DNA of 64,000 nt from JACMNW01 sp963708425 (GCA_963708425.1 OY970206.1:2294001-2358000); one strand, 5' to 3'; shown: positions 54,941-63,870, counted from the stretch's first letter. A program made the numbers and translations. The notes: generated by a model not told the origin, from the sequence alone.

Positions 54941-55660
54941 TCACCGGGTGGGTGGGGTTAGCCTTACCTTTTTTGTGGTTAACGGGGTGGTACGCTGCGC
55001 CACGCAGAGGATTTGGCCGCGGGGCAGTTGGGTGGTGCGCCATTCGGGAGTGAAACCGGCGGTTTGGCATAGCTGCGTCACGGCATCGGCCAGCATGTGG
55101 TAGGGTGCGCGGTTGGCATGGGTGACGACGCCGTCGGGTTGGCGGTATTGGCTTTGGGCGGTGGCATGGTCGGGGGCGATAAAGACGGTGAACAGCAGGC
55201 GGTGCAGGTTGGGGAATTTGGCGTGCAGAGTGGTTAGGGCGGATGCCAAGTGACCGGCGGGCAGGTGGGTGAAGACGGCGAAGGCGATGGCGTAGTCGAT
55301 GTTTGGCGGCACGCCGGGGAAAGCAAAATCGGGGTCTTCGATCAGTTGAGCTGGGGGCAGGCGGGGTTTGTCGGCGAGTTCAAGTTGGTAGCCGCGCTGC
55401 ATCAGGGGGCCGGACAGGTCGGTGCCCCAGTAGTGGCCGGGATTAAGGTACGGCACGGCTTTGCAGCCAAGCCGAAGCGAGCCGCAGCCGATATCCAGAA
55501 GGTGGTGATGCGGGAGCAGCCCTTCGGCGCGGAGGGCCGCCATCTGGACGCGGCCGGTTTCATCCCAGCGACCACCGACAATATCGCGGTGACGGCCCTT
55601 TGACAGGGCGTCAGCGTAGAAGTTGGCGGCGAGATAGGGGGAGATTGCCTGTGCCGTCAT
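54941..55660 (-). CDS. Class I SAM-dependent methyltransferase
   Basis: 239 residues. The SAM motif LLDIGCGSLRLG is at about 54-65, with GTDLSGPLMQRGYQLE after it and FAVFTHLPAGHLASAL as the post-motif helix. The substrate is unknown; it may modify a glycan or lipid, given the glycosyltransferase-methyltransferase gene upstream. Confidence 0.88.
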   Translation of the reverse strand: MTAQAISPYLAANFYADALSKGRHRDIVGGRWDETGRVQMAALRAEGLLPHHHLLDIGCGSLRLGCKAVPYLNPGHYWGTDLSGPLMQRGYQLELADKPRLPPAQLIEDPDFAFPGVPPNIDYAIAFAVFTHLPAGHLASALTTLHAKFPNLHRLLFTVFIAPDHATAQSQYRQPDGVVTHANRAPYHMLADAVTQLCQTAGFTPEWRTTQLPRGQILCVAQRTTPLTTKKVRLTPPTR

Positions 55661-55728
55661 GGGGTGTGTGGGGGCGCAGAGCGGCTGTGCCCCAAGGGGG
55701 TGTTGGATTGGACGGGCAGCACTTGGAG

Positions 55729-57645
55729 TCAGGCTTGCGGCAGGGTGTCGAGGAAGGGACCGGCGGGAAGGACAGTCAGTTTATCCCAGAAACCGGCGAG
55801 GCCACCGGGGTAACTATCCAGCGTTATGGGGTCCCATGTTTTGAGCAGCGATTTGTAGCGGGTTTTGAGGTGGTTTTTCTTGCCAGCGCCCATCTTGCGG
55901 ATGATCACGAGGCCAGTTGGGGCGGCGTCCAGAACGTCGATCTGAAGATCGGGGCGTTCTTCCAGCAGGATCATCAGGGTTTTCCAGACATCGCCCGCCC
56001 ATTCGGTTTTCGGCGGCTGAATACGGTCGGCCATCGGCACGTTGTAGGGCAGGCAATCGTGTAGGATGACCATGCCGCCGGGGGCCATCAGCGGTTCTAC
56101 ATTGATGAAATCGCGCAGCAGCGCTTCGTAATGGTGCAGGCCATCGAGGAAGGCGAGGTCGATCTTGCCGGTCAGGTTTTTTGCTGTTGGGCTATCGAAG
56201 AACGCATCCGAGGTGTCTTGGAAAAAGATCATCTCGCGGGCTTTGAGAGGGGCTTCGTGTTGCAGTTGGAATTTCGGGTCGATGGCGACGAAATTGCACT
56301 CGACAAGGCGCAGGCTGGAGCCGGTGAAGGTGCCTATTTCGAGATACCAGTTTGGCTTTAGCCGCTGGTGCAGACCTTTGAGGACGCGGAAATAGCGCAG
56401 GCCTTGGGCGCGCTGTTTGGTGGGACTGGCCTCGGTCTGGTCGTTGGTTGCAATATTCATTGGCTGCTCGGCCTTTTGTTGTTGGGGTTTTGGACCTGCT
56501 GATGCCGTTTTTGCTTTGCGTTGCTGCCGCAGGCTGGTCAGGAAATCCGCTCGCTCTGCGGTTGATAGTAGCTTGCCTACGGCGGTTCTGCCAAGGGATT
56601 TGGAGGCCTCGATCTGGTTTCGGGTGGGGATGTGCCAGTCGGATGTGGCTTGCGGGGTCAGAGCACCCAGGCGGATCAGGTTTTGCAGAACGGCGGCGAA
56701 ATCGCATTCGCCGAGTGACAGGTTGTCGGTGCGTTGGCGGGGCCACCATTCGCGGGTCAGGCAGGTGAGGTAGGTGTGGGTGGAATTTTCGAGGCCAAGA
56801 CCGAAGCTGTCGATGTGGCGGATCAGCGATGCGGGGGCATCGAAGCGGCGGGCGATGGTGATGATGCGTTGATTGCTTTGCCGGGCGAAGGCCATGACGT
56901 GGCCGTGCGAGCCATCGGTGGTGACAATGGTTTCGGCGGTTGCATAGGTGTGCAACTGGTCTTGCAGGGAATGGGTTTCCGGGACGTAAATCTGGAAGCC
57001 TTGGAGGCGCAGGTTTTGTTCGAGGATGTCTTCGCACAGCAGGCGCCCCAAGGCGGGGTCAAGTTGGGTGCGGGTGACGTAGAGTTTTGATCCCGGTATG
57101 GGGGATAGGTTCTGGGGAAGGACGGTGGCACGCGCCCAGTTGATGTAGGCGGGGTCGGCAATGCATTGGGTGTGTTCGCTGAACAGGTCTTGGCCCACCA
57201 AAAGGCGTTCGATCTGGGTGGTTTCGGTGATGACGCGGATGGGGGTGGTGATGCCGAGGCCGCTTAACAACCGGGTCAGCAGTTTGATCGAGGACGGGTC
57301 GCGGGCGCGGTTGTCTAACGGGGCGAAGACTATGCCTTTGATCGGGCCAGCGTCGGGAAGGGCGGCCAAGCGGCCGATGGACCGGGTGATCTGGTGGCCG
57401 AAATGGTGCGAGGCGAGGCCGCCGAACAGCCAAGTGCCGGATAGGTGGTCGGTGGCCAGAGCCTGTGCGGGCGAGGGGATGAAACCTGCGCTGGTCAGGC
57501 GGTTGGTGCCGCAGATGGCTTTGGGAAGCGTGTTCAAGTCTTGGTCAAGTACGGCCAGTTGCAGCTGGCGTTTGGTGGGAATACGGGGCGGGGGAGGCAC
57601 GACAATTGCATCAGTCACCGTATCAAGGGTGATTGTCTGCGCCAT
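55729..57645 (-). CDS. GT61-like glycosyltransferase fused to a class I methyltransferase
   Basis: 638 residues. Residues about 50-320 resemble GT61/DUF563 enzymes (GGLASHHFGHQI, SKLYVTRTQLDPALGR, GFQIYVPETHSLQDQLH, IVTTDGSHGHVMAFAR). A basic low-complexity linker follows (about 365-405). Residues about 415-560 look like a Methyltransf_24 domain (WYLEIGTFTGSSL, DLAFLDGLHHYEALLRDF, MVILHDCLPY). The ATG at 57645 is 17 bp after the mdh stop with an AAGGGG ribosome site, so it is probably co-transcribed with mdh. It probably makes and methylates a surface glycan; the acceptor is unknown. Confidence 0.8.
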   Translation of the reverse strand: MAQTITLDTVTDAIVVPPPPRIPTKRQLQLAVLDQDLNTLPKAICGTNRLTSAGFIPSPAQALATDHLSGTWLFGGLASHHFGHQITRSIGRLAALPDAGPIKGIVFAPLDNRARDPSSIKLLTRLLSGLGITTPIRVITETTQIERLLVGQDLFSEHTQCIADPAYINWARATVLPQNLSPIPGSKLYVTRTQLDPALGRLLCEDILEQNLRLQGFQIYVPETHSLQDQLHTYATAETIVTTDGSHGHVMAFARQSNQRIITIARRFDAPASLIRHIDSFGLGLENSTHTYLTCLTREWWPRQRTDNLSLGECDFAAVLQNLIRLGALTPQATSDWHIPTRNQIEASKSLGRTAVGKLLSTAERADFLTSLRQQRKAKTASAGPKPQQQKAEQPMNIATNDQTEASPTKQRAQGLRYFRVLKGLHQRLKPNWYLEIGTFTGSSLRLVECNFVAIDPKFQLQHEAPLKAREMIFFQDTSDAFFDSPTAKNLTGKIDLAFLDGLHHYEALLRDFINVEPLMAPGGMVILHDCLPYNVPMADRIQPPKTEWAGDVWKTLMILLEERPDLQIDVLDAAPTGLVIIRKMGAGKKNHLKTRYKSLLKTWDPITLDSYPGGLAGFWDKLTVLPAGPFLDTLPQA

Positions 57646-57662
57646 CCCCAACTGCCCCTTTT

Positions 57663-58628
57663 TTATTGCCCCAAGGCGGGATCGATTTCCTTGCAGGCTG
57701 CGACCAGACCTTTGACGGCGTCAACAGATTTGTCGAACATGGCCTGTTCGTCTTTGGTCATTTTGATGTTCACGACTTTTTCGACACCATTTGCGCCGAT
57801 TATAGTGGGCACGCCGACATACATGCCATTCAGGCCGAACGAACCTTCAACATAGGCGGCGCAGGGCAGGACACGCTTTTGGTCTTTAAGGTACGCCTCG
57901 GCCATTTCGATGGCGGCGGTGGCTGGCGCGTAGAACGCAGAGCCGGTTTTCAGCAGGCCGACGATTTCGGCGCCGCCGTCACGGGTGCGCTGTACAATTG
58001 CGTCGAGCTTGTCTTGTGTGGTCCAGCCCATGGCGACCAGATCGGGCAGGGGCACGCCAGCGACGGTGGAATAGCGGGCCAGCGGCACCATGGTATCGCC
58101 ATGGCCGCCCAGCACAAAGGCAGTGACATCGCGCATCGACACGCCAAATTCGAGGCTTAGGAAGTGGCGGAAACGGGCGCTGTCCAAGACACCGGCCATG
58201 CCGACTACCATGTTGTGGGGCAGGCCGGAATATTCGCGCAGGGCCCAAACCATCGCATCAAGCGGGTTGGTGATACAGATGACGAAGGCTTTGGGGGCGT
58301 GTTTCTTGATGCCCTCGCCAACGGATTTCATCACTTTGAGGTTGATGGCCAGCAGGTCATCCCGGCTCATCCCCGGTTTGCGCGGCACGCCTGCGGTGAC
58401 GATGCAGACGTCGGCGCGGCGCAGGAAGGCATAATCGTTGGTGCCGGTGACTTCGGCATCAAAGCCTTCGGACGGGCCGGATTGGGAAATGTCCAATGCC
58501 TTGCCCTGCGGGGTGCCTTCGGAAATGTCGAAAAGGACGACATCGCCAAGTTCTTTCAAGGCGGCAAGATGGGCGAGCGTTCCGCCAATTTGCCCTGCGC
58601 CGATAAGTGCAATCTTGGGTCTGGCCAT
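57663..58628 (-). CDS. mdh: Malate dehydrogenase
   Basis: 321 residues, lactate-dehydrogenase-like NAD+ malate dehydrogenase of the TCA cycle. GAGQIGG is at 10-16, the substrate loop GVPRKPGMSRDDLL with Arg residues, CITNPLDAMVWALRE and the catalytic His in VLGGHGDTMVPLAR are present. GGAG lies 8 nt before the ATG at 58628. Unlike many Rhodobacteraceae, three extra genes separate it from sucC. Confidence 0.95.
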   Translation of the reverse strand: MARPKIALIGAGQIGGTLAHLAALKELGDVVLFDISEGTPQGKALDISQSGPSEGFDAEVTGTNDYAFLRRADVCIVTAGVPRKPGMSRDDLLAINLKVMKSVGEGIKKHAPKAFVICITNPLDAMVWALREYSGLPHNMVVGMAGVLDSARFRHFLSLEFGVSMRDVTAFVLGGHGDTMVPLARYSTVAGVPLPDLVAMGWTTQDKLDAIVQRTRDGGAEIVGLLKTGSAFYAPATAAIEMAEAYLKDQKRVLPCAAYVEGSFGLNGMYVGVPTIIGANGVEKVVNIKMTKDEQAMFDKSVDAVKGLVAACKEIDPALGQ

Positions 58629-58827
58629 GATCTTTGTCTCCGAGGTCGGGTTCACGTTGTGGGGATGGGTAATCCTTCGCTGCCCGACGCGCAAGGGCGC
58701 TGCGCTGCGGCGTAAATTTGGGGGGCTGTTGTGGTGGATAAGTTTGCGCTAAATCGGCGGGGAAATGCCCGACATGCGTGTTAGGTGCCTAATGCCGCGA
58801 CGGCTGGCCTGCCAGATAGGATGATCG

Positions 58828-59568
58828 TTGGAAGATATCGTTTTTTGGGTGCTGGCGGGGCTGGCGGCGGTGATGGTGGGCCTAAGCAAAGGCGGACTAC
58901 CGGCGGTGGGGATGCTTTCTGTGCCGTTGATGGCGCTGGTGATGTCGCCAGTTATGGCGGCGGGGCTGCTGTTGCCGATCTATGTCGTTTCGGATGGGTT
59001 TGGGCTTTGGGCCTACCGCCATGCGTATGACAAGCGCGTGCTGGCGATTATGGTGCCTGCGATGACCATAGGAGTGGGGTTTGGTTGGGCGACGGCCAGT
59101 ATGGTGTCTGAAGCGTGGGTGACGTTGCTGGTTGGGGCGATTGGTGCGGCATTTGCGGCGAACCAGCTGATCCGGCGCGGGCCGGTGAAGGCGGCGAAGA
59201 CGGCGGACGTGGTGCCTGGGATGTTCTGGGGCGGACTGGCGGGGTTTACCAGCTTTGTCAGCCATGCCGGGGGGCCGCCGTATCAGGTGTATGTGCTGCC
59301 TTTGCGGCAAGAAAAGGCGGTGTTCGCGGGCACGGCGACGATTGCGTTTGCTTACGTGAACATGATCAAGCTGATCCCGTATTACGCGCTGGGGCAACTG
59401 TCGGTATCAAACCTGAAGGCGGCGGCGATCCTTGCAGTGCCCGCCAGTTTAGCGGTATTTGCTGGTGTGCGGTTGGTGAAGGTTATTCCCGAGCAGTTGT
59501 TTTTCAAGCTGGTGACCTGGGCGTTGCTGGCGATTTCGATCAAGCTGATCTGGGATGGTCTGTCCTAG
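58828..59568 (+). CDS. TauE/SafE-family sulfite/sulfonate exporter-like protein
   Basis: 246 residues with about seven to eight membrane helices. Family features are VMVGLSKGGLPAVGMLSVPLMAL at the N-terminus and GFTSFVSHAGGPPYQVYVLPLRQEKAVFAGTATIAFAYVNM in the middle. Substrates include sulfite, sulfoacetate or other organic anions; it is not assigned here. The TTG start at 58828 is used; no ATG is in frame. It is divergent from mdh. Confidence 0.88.
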   Translation: MEDIVFWVLAGLAAVMVGLSKGGLPAVGMLSVPLMALVMSPVMAAGLLLPIYVVSDGFGLWAYRHAYDKRVLAIMVPAMTIGVGFGWATASMVSEAWVTLLVGAIGAAFAANQLIRRGPVKAAKTADVVPGMFWGGLAGFTSFVSHAGGPPYQVYVLPLRQEKAVFAGTATIAFAYVNMIKLIPYYALGQLSVSNLKAAAILAVPASLAVFAGVRLVKVIPEQLFFKLVTWALLAISIKLIWDGLS

Positions 59569-59704
59569 ACTTAGGATCTATTGACGGGCACCGCAGCTAA
59601 ATCAGGTCGAACTGATGGTTTGCGCCCTTGATCTGTCCAGCCCCGAACGGGAACCCCTAGCAAACCGTAAAAGCGCAGCGGCGCATGCCTTTCCGCCCGC
59701 CTGA

Positions 59705-60592
59705 TCATTCCGAATGGGCGTCGAGGAAAGATTGTAGCGCGGCGAAGTAGGCCTCCGGCTCTTCCCAAAATGCAGTGTGGGAACTGTTCTGAAAGACCTT
59801 GATCCGGCTGTCGGGCAGCGCCCGGTGGATAAGGCCGGAGCAGGCAGGAGTGATCTGGTCGTGGAACCCACAGAGCACCAGCGCCGGTCGCGCGACGTGA
59901 TGAAGTCGATTCAGACAATCCCAATCCCTCAGGCTGCCTGTCAGGGCAAACTCGCTCCCACCCCAGAGCGCCTTGAAGGGTGCAGGGTTGAAGCCTGCAA
60001 CTGAGCGCTGCCCTTCCTCAGGTTCGGTCTGCAGGCGGTTTAGATGCCGATAGGAGAGGATAGTGAGCGCGGCCTTGTACTCGGGGTGATCGAACGTGCC
60101 TTCGGCTTCGTGGCGCTGCATCATGGCGACGGTTTCAGAGCCCAAAGCGCCCCGGAGCCGTTCAAGTTCGCCGACATAGTGGGGCGTACTCGCCGCGCCG
60201 CTCACAAGAGTCAGGGTCTTGAAGGAGTTGGGATAGGTCAGCGCATATTCAAGACCCAGCCATGTGCCCCATGAGTGAGCCAGCAGATGAACCGGCCCGA
60301 GTCCCAAGGAGGTGCGGACGATCTCGGCCTCATCGACATACCGCGCTAGTGTCCAGAGGCTGTCGTCGTCGGGCCGGTCCGAGGCACCGCAGCCGAGCTG
60401 ATCGTGGATCACGAGCCGGTATCGCCCGCTCGCGAGGCCAGAATGACTGTCGCGGAGATAGTCGCAGGGCAGGCCCGGCCCGCCATTGAGACAGAAGATC
60501 ACCTCGTCCCCGGTGCCGAAGCTGTAGGTCGCGACTTTATGCCCATGCACGGGGATCCGTCTGACTTCGTCCGGCTGCCTGTAAGTCGGCAT
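59705..60592 (-). CDS. Alpha/beta hydrolase, proline iminopeptidase-like (S33)
   Basis: 295 residues. NGGPGLPCDYLRD is the S33 oxyanion motif, DQLGCGASDRP follows, and LAHSWGTWLGLEYA holds the nucleophile Ser. Asp lies in CGFHDQITP and His in NSSHTAFWEEPEAY. The family releases N-terminal proline or hydrolyses related amides. GAGGG lies 5 nt before the ATG at 60592. The gene stands alone. Confidence 0.88.
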   Translation of the reverse strand: MPTYRQPDEVRRIPVHGHKVATYSFGTGDEVIFCLNGGPGLPCDYLRDSHSGLASGRYRLVIHDQLGCGASDRPDDDSLWTLARYVDEAEIVRTSLGLGPVHLLAHSWGTWLGLEYALTYPNSFKTLTLVSGAASTPHYVGELERLRGALGSETVAMMQRHEAEGTFDHPEYKAALTILSYRHLNRLQTEPEEGQRSVAGFNPAPFKALWGGSEFALTGSLRDWDCLNRLHHVARPALVLCGFHDQITPACSGLIHRALPDSRIKVFQNSSHTAFWEEPEAYFAALQSFLDAHSE

Positions 60593-60699
60593 CGCACCCT
60601 CACTAAGCTCAGGCGTCGATGATGCCACGCGAAGGCCCCGCAAACAAGACACCGGCTACGGCCAACGGTTAATTCAACTTAAGCTGACGGGTCGTGACA

Positions 60700-61011
60700 C
60701 TAAGCCGGATCACCCGATGCTGGTGGGTTTTCGGTGATGCTTTCGAACCCGTCACCGCTGGCGACCAGGCAAGTTGTGCCATCGGGTGTGGTGACGGTAA
60801 GCGTCCAGGTGCCGGTTTCGGCGGCGGCGAACATTTCCATCACCGTGATGTTGGCGGCGATGCCGACGGCGCGGCGGGTTTCGCTGTATTTGGCGGCAAG
60901 TTCATTCAGCACGGTGGCACGGCTGGCGCAATTGGGTGCGGCAAAGGCATTTTGCGTGGCAAAGATCAGCGCAACAAAGCCGAAGGACATCGCGAACATC
61001 ATTTTGGGCAT
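60700..61011 (-). CDS. Small secreted hypothetical protein, 103 aa
   Basis: The signal peptide MPKMMFAMSFGFVALIFATQNAFA is followed by about 80 mature residues with two Cys (PNCASRATVLNELAAKYSETR, TTCLVASGDGFESI), which may form a disulfide. AAGG-rich ribosome site 7 nt before the ATG at 61011. The family is not recognised. Confidence 0.72.
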   Translation of the reverse strand: MPKMMFAMSFGFVALIFATQNAFAAPNCASRATVLNELAAKYSETRRAVGIAANITVMEMFAAAETGTWTLTVTTPDGTTCLVASGDGFESITENPPASGDPA

Positions 61012-61175
61012 TATTGACCTTTCCTTGACTGGGTTTGGCATCAGGATGCGGTTGAGATGCGCAATTTCGGTTAACGGCGCGGGCGGCAAGTTGACCGCGG
61101 TCGGAACTTGCACATTTCCGCAGCAGGGCTGATGTTGGGGCCGAGCCGATTGGCAATCACTGCGATGGAGCGAAC

Positions 61176-61721
61176 ATGTTACTGCTGATAATCGGGTTGA
61201 TCCTTTGGTCGGGTGCGCATTTGTTCAAGCGGCTGGCACCAGAACGCCGCGCGGCGATGGGCGATGCGGGTAAGGGCGTGGTGGCTCTGGCAAGCCTGAT
61301 TGCCATTGTGTTGATGGTGATTGGCTATCGCAATGCCGAGGTGGTGCAGCTTTGGAACCCACCGGCGTTTCTGACGGGTGTGAACAATCTGTTGATGGTG
61401 CTGGCAATTTATCTGTTTGCAGCCAGCGGCGCGAAAACCTGGATCACCACCAAAATCCGGCATCCGCAGTTGACGGCGGTAAAGATCTGGGTGGTGGCGC
61501 ATTTGTTGGTGAATGGCGATTTGGCGTCACTGGTGCTGTTTGGTGGCTTGCTGGCTTGGGCCGTGGTGTCGGTGATCTTGATCAACCGGTCTGGCGATGT
61601 CTGGGTGCCAGAGCATGGTTGGCCGATGAAGAACGAAGTGCAGGCGGTGATCGGCACGGTTGTCATGTTGGCGGTGATTGGGTTCATTCATAACTGGCTC
61701 GGCTACTGGCCATTCGGGTAA
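61176..61721 (+). CDS. NnrU-family membrane protein
   Basis: 181 residues with five to six membrane helices. LLLIIGLILWSGAHLFKRLAP, NAEVVQLWNPPAFLTGVNN, RHPQLTAVKIWVVAHLLVNGDLASLVLFGGLLAWAV and GWPMKNEVQAV match NnrU, linked in Rhodobacter to nitric-oxide metabolism; the function is not settled. It leads the run NnrU-DUF1737-MaoC-sdh. Confidence 0.9.
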   Translation: MLLLIIGLILWSGAHLFKRLAPERRAAMGDAGKGVVALASLIAIVLMVIGYRNAEVVQLWNPPAFLTGVNNLLMVLAIYLFAASGAKTWITTKIRHPQLTAVKIWVVAHLLVNGDLASLVLFGGLLAWAVVSVILINRSGDVWVPEHGWPMKNEVQAVIGTVVMLAVIGFIHNWLGYWPFG

Positions 61722-61725
61722 CATC

Positions 61726-61929
61726 ATGAAACTATATCGCTTTCTTTCGGATGATGACACATCGGCGTTTTGCCACAAGGTGACGGCGGCATTGAACAAG
61801 GGCTGGGCCTTGCATGGCGGGCCGACCTACGGGTTTGATGCGGCCAAGGGCGTTATGCGCTGTGGGCAGGCGGTGGTGAAGGATGCGCCGGGCACGTACA
61901 CGCCCGAGATCAAGCTAAGCGAGCAATGA
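61726..61929 (+). CDS. DUF1737 small protein
   Basis: 67 residues. MKLYRFLSDDDTSAFCHKVT, LNKGWALHGGPTYGFD and CGQAVVKD are the DUF1737 features. The function is unknown. The stop overlaps the MaoC gene start (ATGA). Confidence 0.9.
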   Translation: MKLYRFLSDDDTSAFCHKVTAALNKGWALHGGPTYGFDAAKGVMRCGQAVVKDAPGTYTPEIKLSEQ

Positions 61930-62954
61930 TGAAGACCAATCCGGGGCGGTATTTTGAGGATTATCGGTTAGGGGAAACAATTCATCACGCTGTGCCACGA
62001 ACTCTGTCGGGGGGTGAGCGGGCGATATACCATGCGCTTTATCCGGCGCGGCATGCGCTGTACTCGTCTGATGAATTTGCGCGGGCCTGTGGTTTGCCAG
62101 CGGCACCGTTTGACGATCTGATTACGTTTCACAGCGTGTTCGGAAAGTCTGTGCCGGATATCAGTTTGAACGCGGTGGCCAATCTTGGCTATGCCGAGGG
62201 GCGGTGGCTGCGGCCGGTTTACCCCGGCGATACGATCCGGTCGCAAAGCGTTGTGATCGGGTTGAAGGAAAACTCGAATGGCGCGTCAGGTGTGGTTTAT
62301 GTGCGCACGACCGGGCTCAATCAGCGGGCTGAAGTGGTGTTGAACTATGTGCGCTGGGTGATGGTGCGCAAGGGGCGGTTGGATGCAGTGGCCCCTGTGG
62401 CGGTGATCCCTGAACTGGCGCCGATTGTGGCACCCGAGGCGTTGGTTGTGCCCGAGGGCCTTGATTTCAGCCAATACGATTTTGCGCTGGCGGGGGAGGC
62501 GCATCGTTGGGGCGATTACGCGGTCGGCGAACAGATCGACCATGTGGACGGTGTTACGGTGGAAGAGGCCGAGCATATGCTGGCCACACGGTTGTGGCAG
62601 AACACTGCGAAAGTGCATTTCGATGTGACAGCGCGGCCCGATGGTCAGCGGTTGATGTATGGCGGGCATGTTATGTCTTTGGCGCGGGCACTGTCGTTTA
62701 ACGGGCTGGCGAATGCGCAGATGATTGTGGCCTTGAATGGGGGCGCGCATGCCAACCCGTGCTTTGCGGGTGATACCGTGCGGGCGTGGTCGCAGGTATT
62801 GGACAAGGCTTCGACAAGCGCACCCGGCGTGGGGGCCATACGGCTGCGGCTGGTCGCGACCCGGGGGGCGGCGTTTGCCTTGCGTGGGGAGGATGGGAAG
62901 TATCTGCCGGATGTGCTGCTTGAGATGGATTATTGGGCGCTGATGCCGATCTGA
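61926..62954 (+). CDS. Mesaconyl-CoA hydratase-like double MaoC-domain protein
   Basis: 342 residues with two hotdog (MaoC) domains. MKTNPGRYFEDYRLG, ITFHSVFGKSVPDISLNAVANLGYAEGRWLRPVYPGDT, GVVYVRTTGLNQR, GEQIDHVDGVTVEEAEHM and FNGLANAQMIVALNGGAHANPCFAGDTV closely resemble the Rhodobacter mesaconyl-C1-CoA hydratase (Mch) of the ethylmalonyl-CoA pathway. It hydrates mesaconyl-CoA to beta-methylmalyl-CoA. The start at 61926 overlaps the DUF1737 stop (ATGA); ATG at 61929 is equally possible. The assignment is from recognition, not alignment. Confidence 0.82.
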   Translation: MMKTNPGRYFEDYRLGETIHHAVPRTLSGGERAIYHALYPARHALYSSDEFARACGLPAAPFDDLITFHSVFGKSVPDISLNAVANLGYAEGRWLRPVYPGDTIRSQSVVIGLKENSNGASGVVYVRTTGLNQRAEVVLNYVRWVMVRKGRLDAVAPVAVIPELAPIVAPEALVVPEGLDFSQYDFALAGEAHRWGDYAVGEQIDHVDGVTVEEAEHMLATRLWQNTAKVHFDVTARPDGQRLMYGGHVMSLARALSFNGLANAQMIVALNGGAHANPCFAGDTVRAWSQVLDKASTSAPGVGAIRLRLVATRGAAFALRGEDGKYLPDVLLEMDYWALMPI

Positions 62955-63062
62955 GGCGCGCTCGTGCAACAGGTGGCCAACGCTATGGGCATCCGACAAT
63001 GTGATTGTGTGCCCAGTAAATATTGCGTGGTTATACTTGGGCATTCGGTATCGGAAGCCGTC

Positions 63063-63259
63063 TTGCAGAAGTATGTTTTGGCACTAGCCATTGTTGCAAC
63101 ACCTTTGTCGCCGACCACCGCGCAAGATGTCTTTGTTTATGTGAGGGCGGGCTGACCGATGAGGCCGCGGTTGATCTGCGCTATTACGAAGGCACGGAAT
63201 ATGGTGATAGCTCTGTCGGACTTCGCGTAACCTGGGGCGCGGCGATTTTGAGCCAATGA
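63063..63259 (+). pseudogene. Probable frameshifted small secreted-protein gene
   Basis: From TTG 63063 (GGAAG just upstream) the frame reads a signal-like peptide KYVLALAIVATPLSPTTAQD and stops at 63155. A different frame then continues LTDEAAVDLRYYEGTEYGD to a stop at 63259. The two pieces read like one protein of about 65 residues interrupted by a small indel. It could also be a sequencing error. No family is assigned. Confidence 0.4.
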
Positions 63260-63306
63260 CTGTGTTTCGGGCTGGAATGCTGCAAAGCAGCAAGGCAGAT
63301 GGATTT

Positions 63307-63337
63307 CGTGATCACAAGTTTTCAAAGTGTGATCACG
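63307..63337. promoter_or_regulatory. Paired TGTGATCACA-type operator upstream of sdhC
   Basis: CGTGATCACA at 63307-63316 and TGTGATCACG at 63328-63337 are centred 21 bp apart and form an inverted repeat. The spacing and the A/T-rich spacer match the sucC-upstream element at 53598-53628. It lies 149 bp before the sdhC start. Confidence 0.78.
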
Positions 63338-63486
63338 AATTTCGATTTTCTTAAGCTGTTTGCGATAACGCCACCAAGATGTGACGTAACGGCGCGTGAC
63401 TTCGCTGCAAAAAGGCGTCATGAAATGGGCAATTGCAGCAAACCCGGATGATCTAATCGGGTCTGCCAGCCAAAAGGATACGGAAT

Positions 63487-63870
63487 ATGGCCGAGCCGAA
63501 AAGGGTAGAACGCCCGCTTTCCCCGCATTTGCAGATTTACCGCCCGCAGCTGACCTCGATAACCTCGATCCTGACGCGGATCACCGGGAATGGGTTGATT
63601 GTGGGGGTGATCCTTGCGGTGTGGTGGCTGTTGGCGGCGGCGACCAGCCCGGCCTATTTCGAGGTGGCAAACGGGGTTGCGACATCTTGGTTCGGCGATT
63701 TGGTGTTCACGGTGTCACTTTGGGCTATCTGGTATCACTATCTGGCGGGCTTGCGACACCTGTACTGGGACGCGGGCCACGGGTTGGACATTCCGACGGC
63801 GGAAAAGCTGGGCTGGGTATGTATCGTCGGATCGGTTGTTCTGACCGTTCTGACCATTTTGATCGTCTGA
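63487..63870 (+). CDS. sdhC: Succinate dehydrogenase cytochrome b556 subunit
   Basis: 127 residues with three membrane helices. RPLSPHLQIYRPQ (9-21) is the SdhC N-terminal signature. The heme-ligand region HYLAGLRHLYWD places the axial His at 84. It anchors the succinate:ubiquinone oxidoreductase in the membrane. It is the first gene of the sdhCDAB unit, preceded by the paired operator. Confidence 0.95.
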   Translation: MAEPKRVERPLSPHLQIYRPQLTSITSILTRITGNGLIVGVILAVWWLLAAATSPAYFEVANGVATSWFGDLVFTVSLWAIWYHYLAGLRHLYWDAGHGLDIPTAEKLGWVCIVGSVVLTVLTILIV

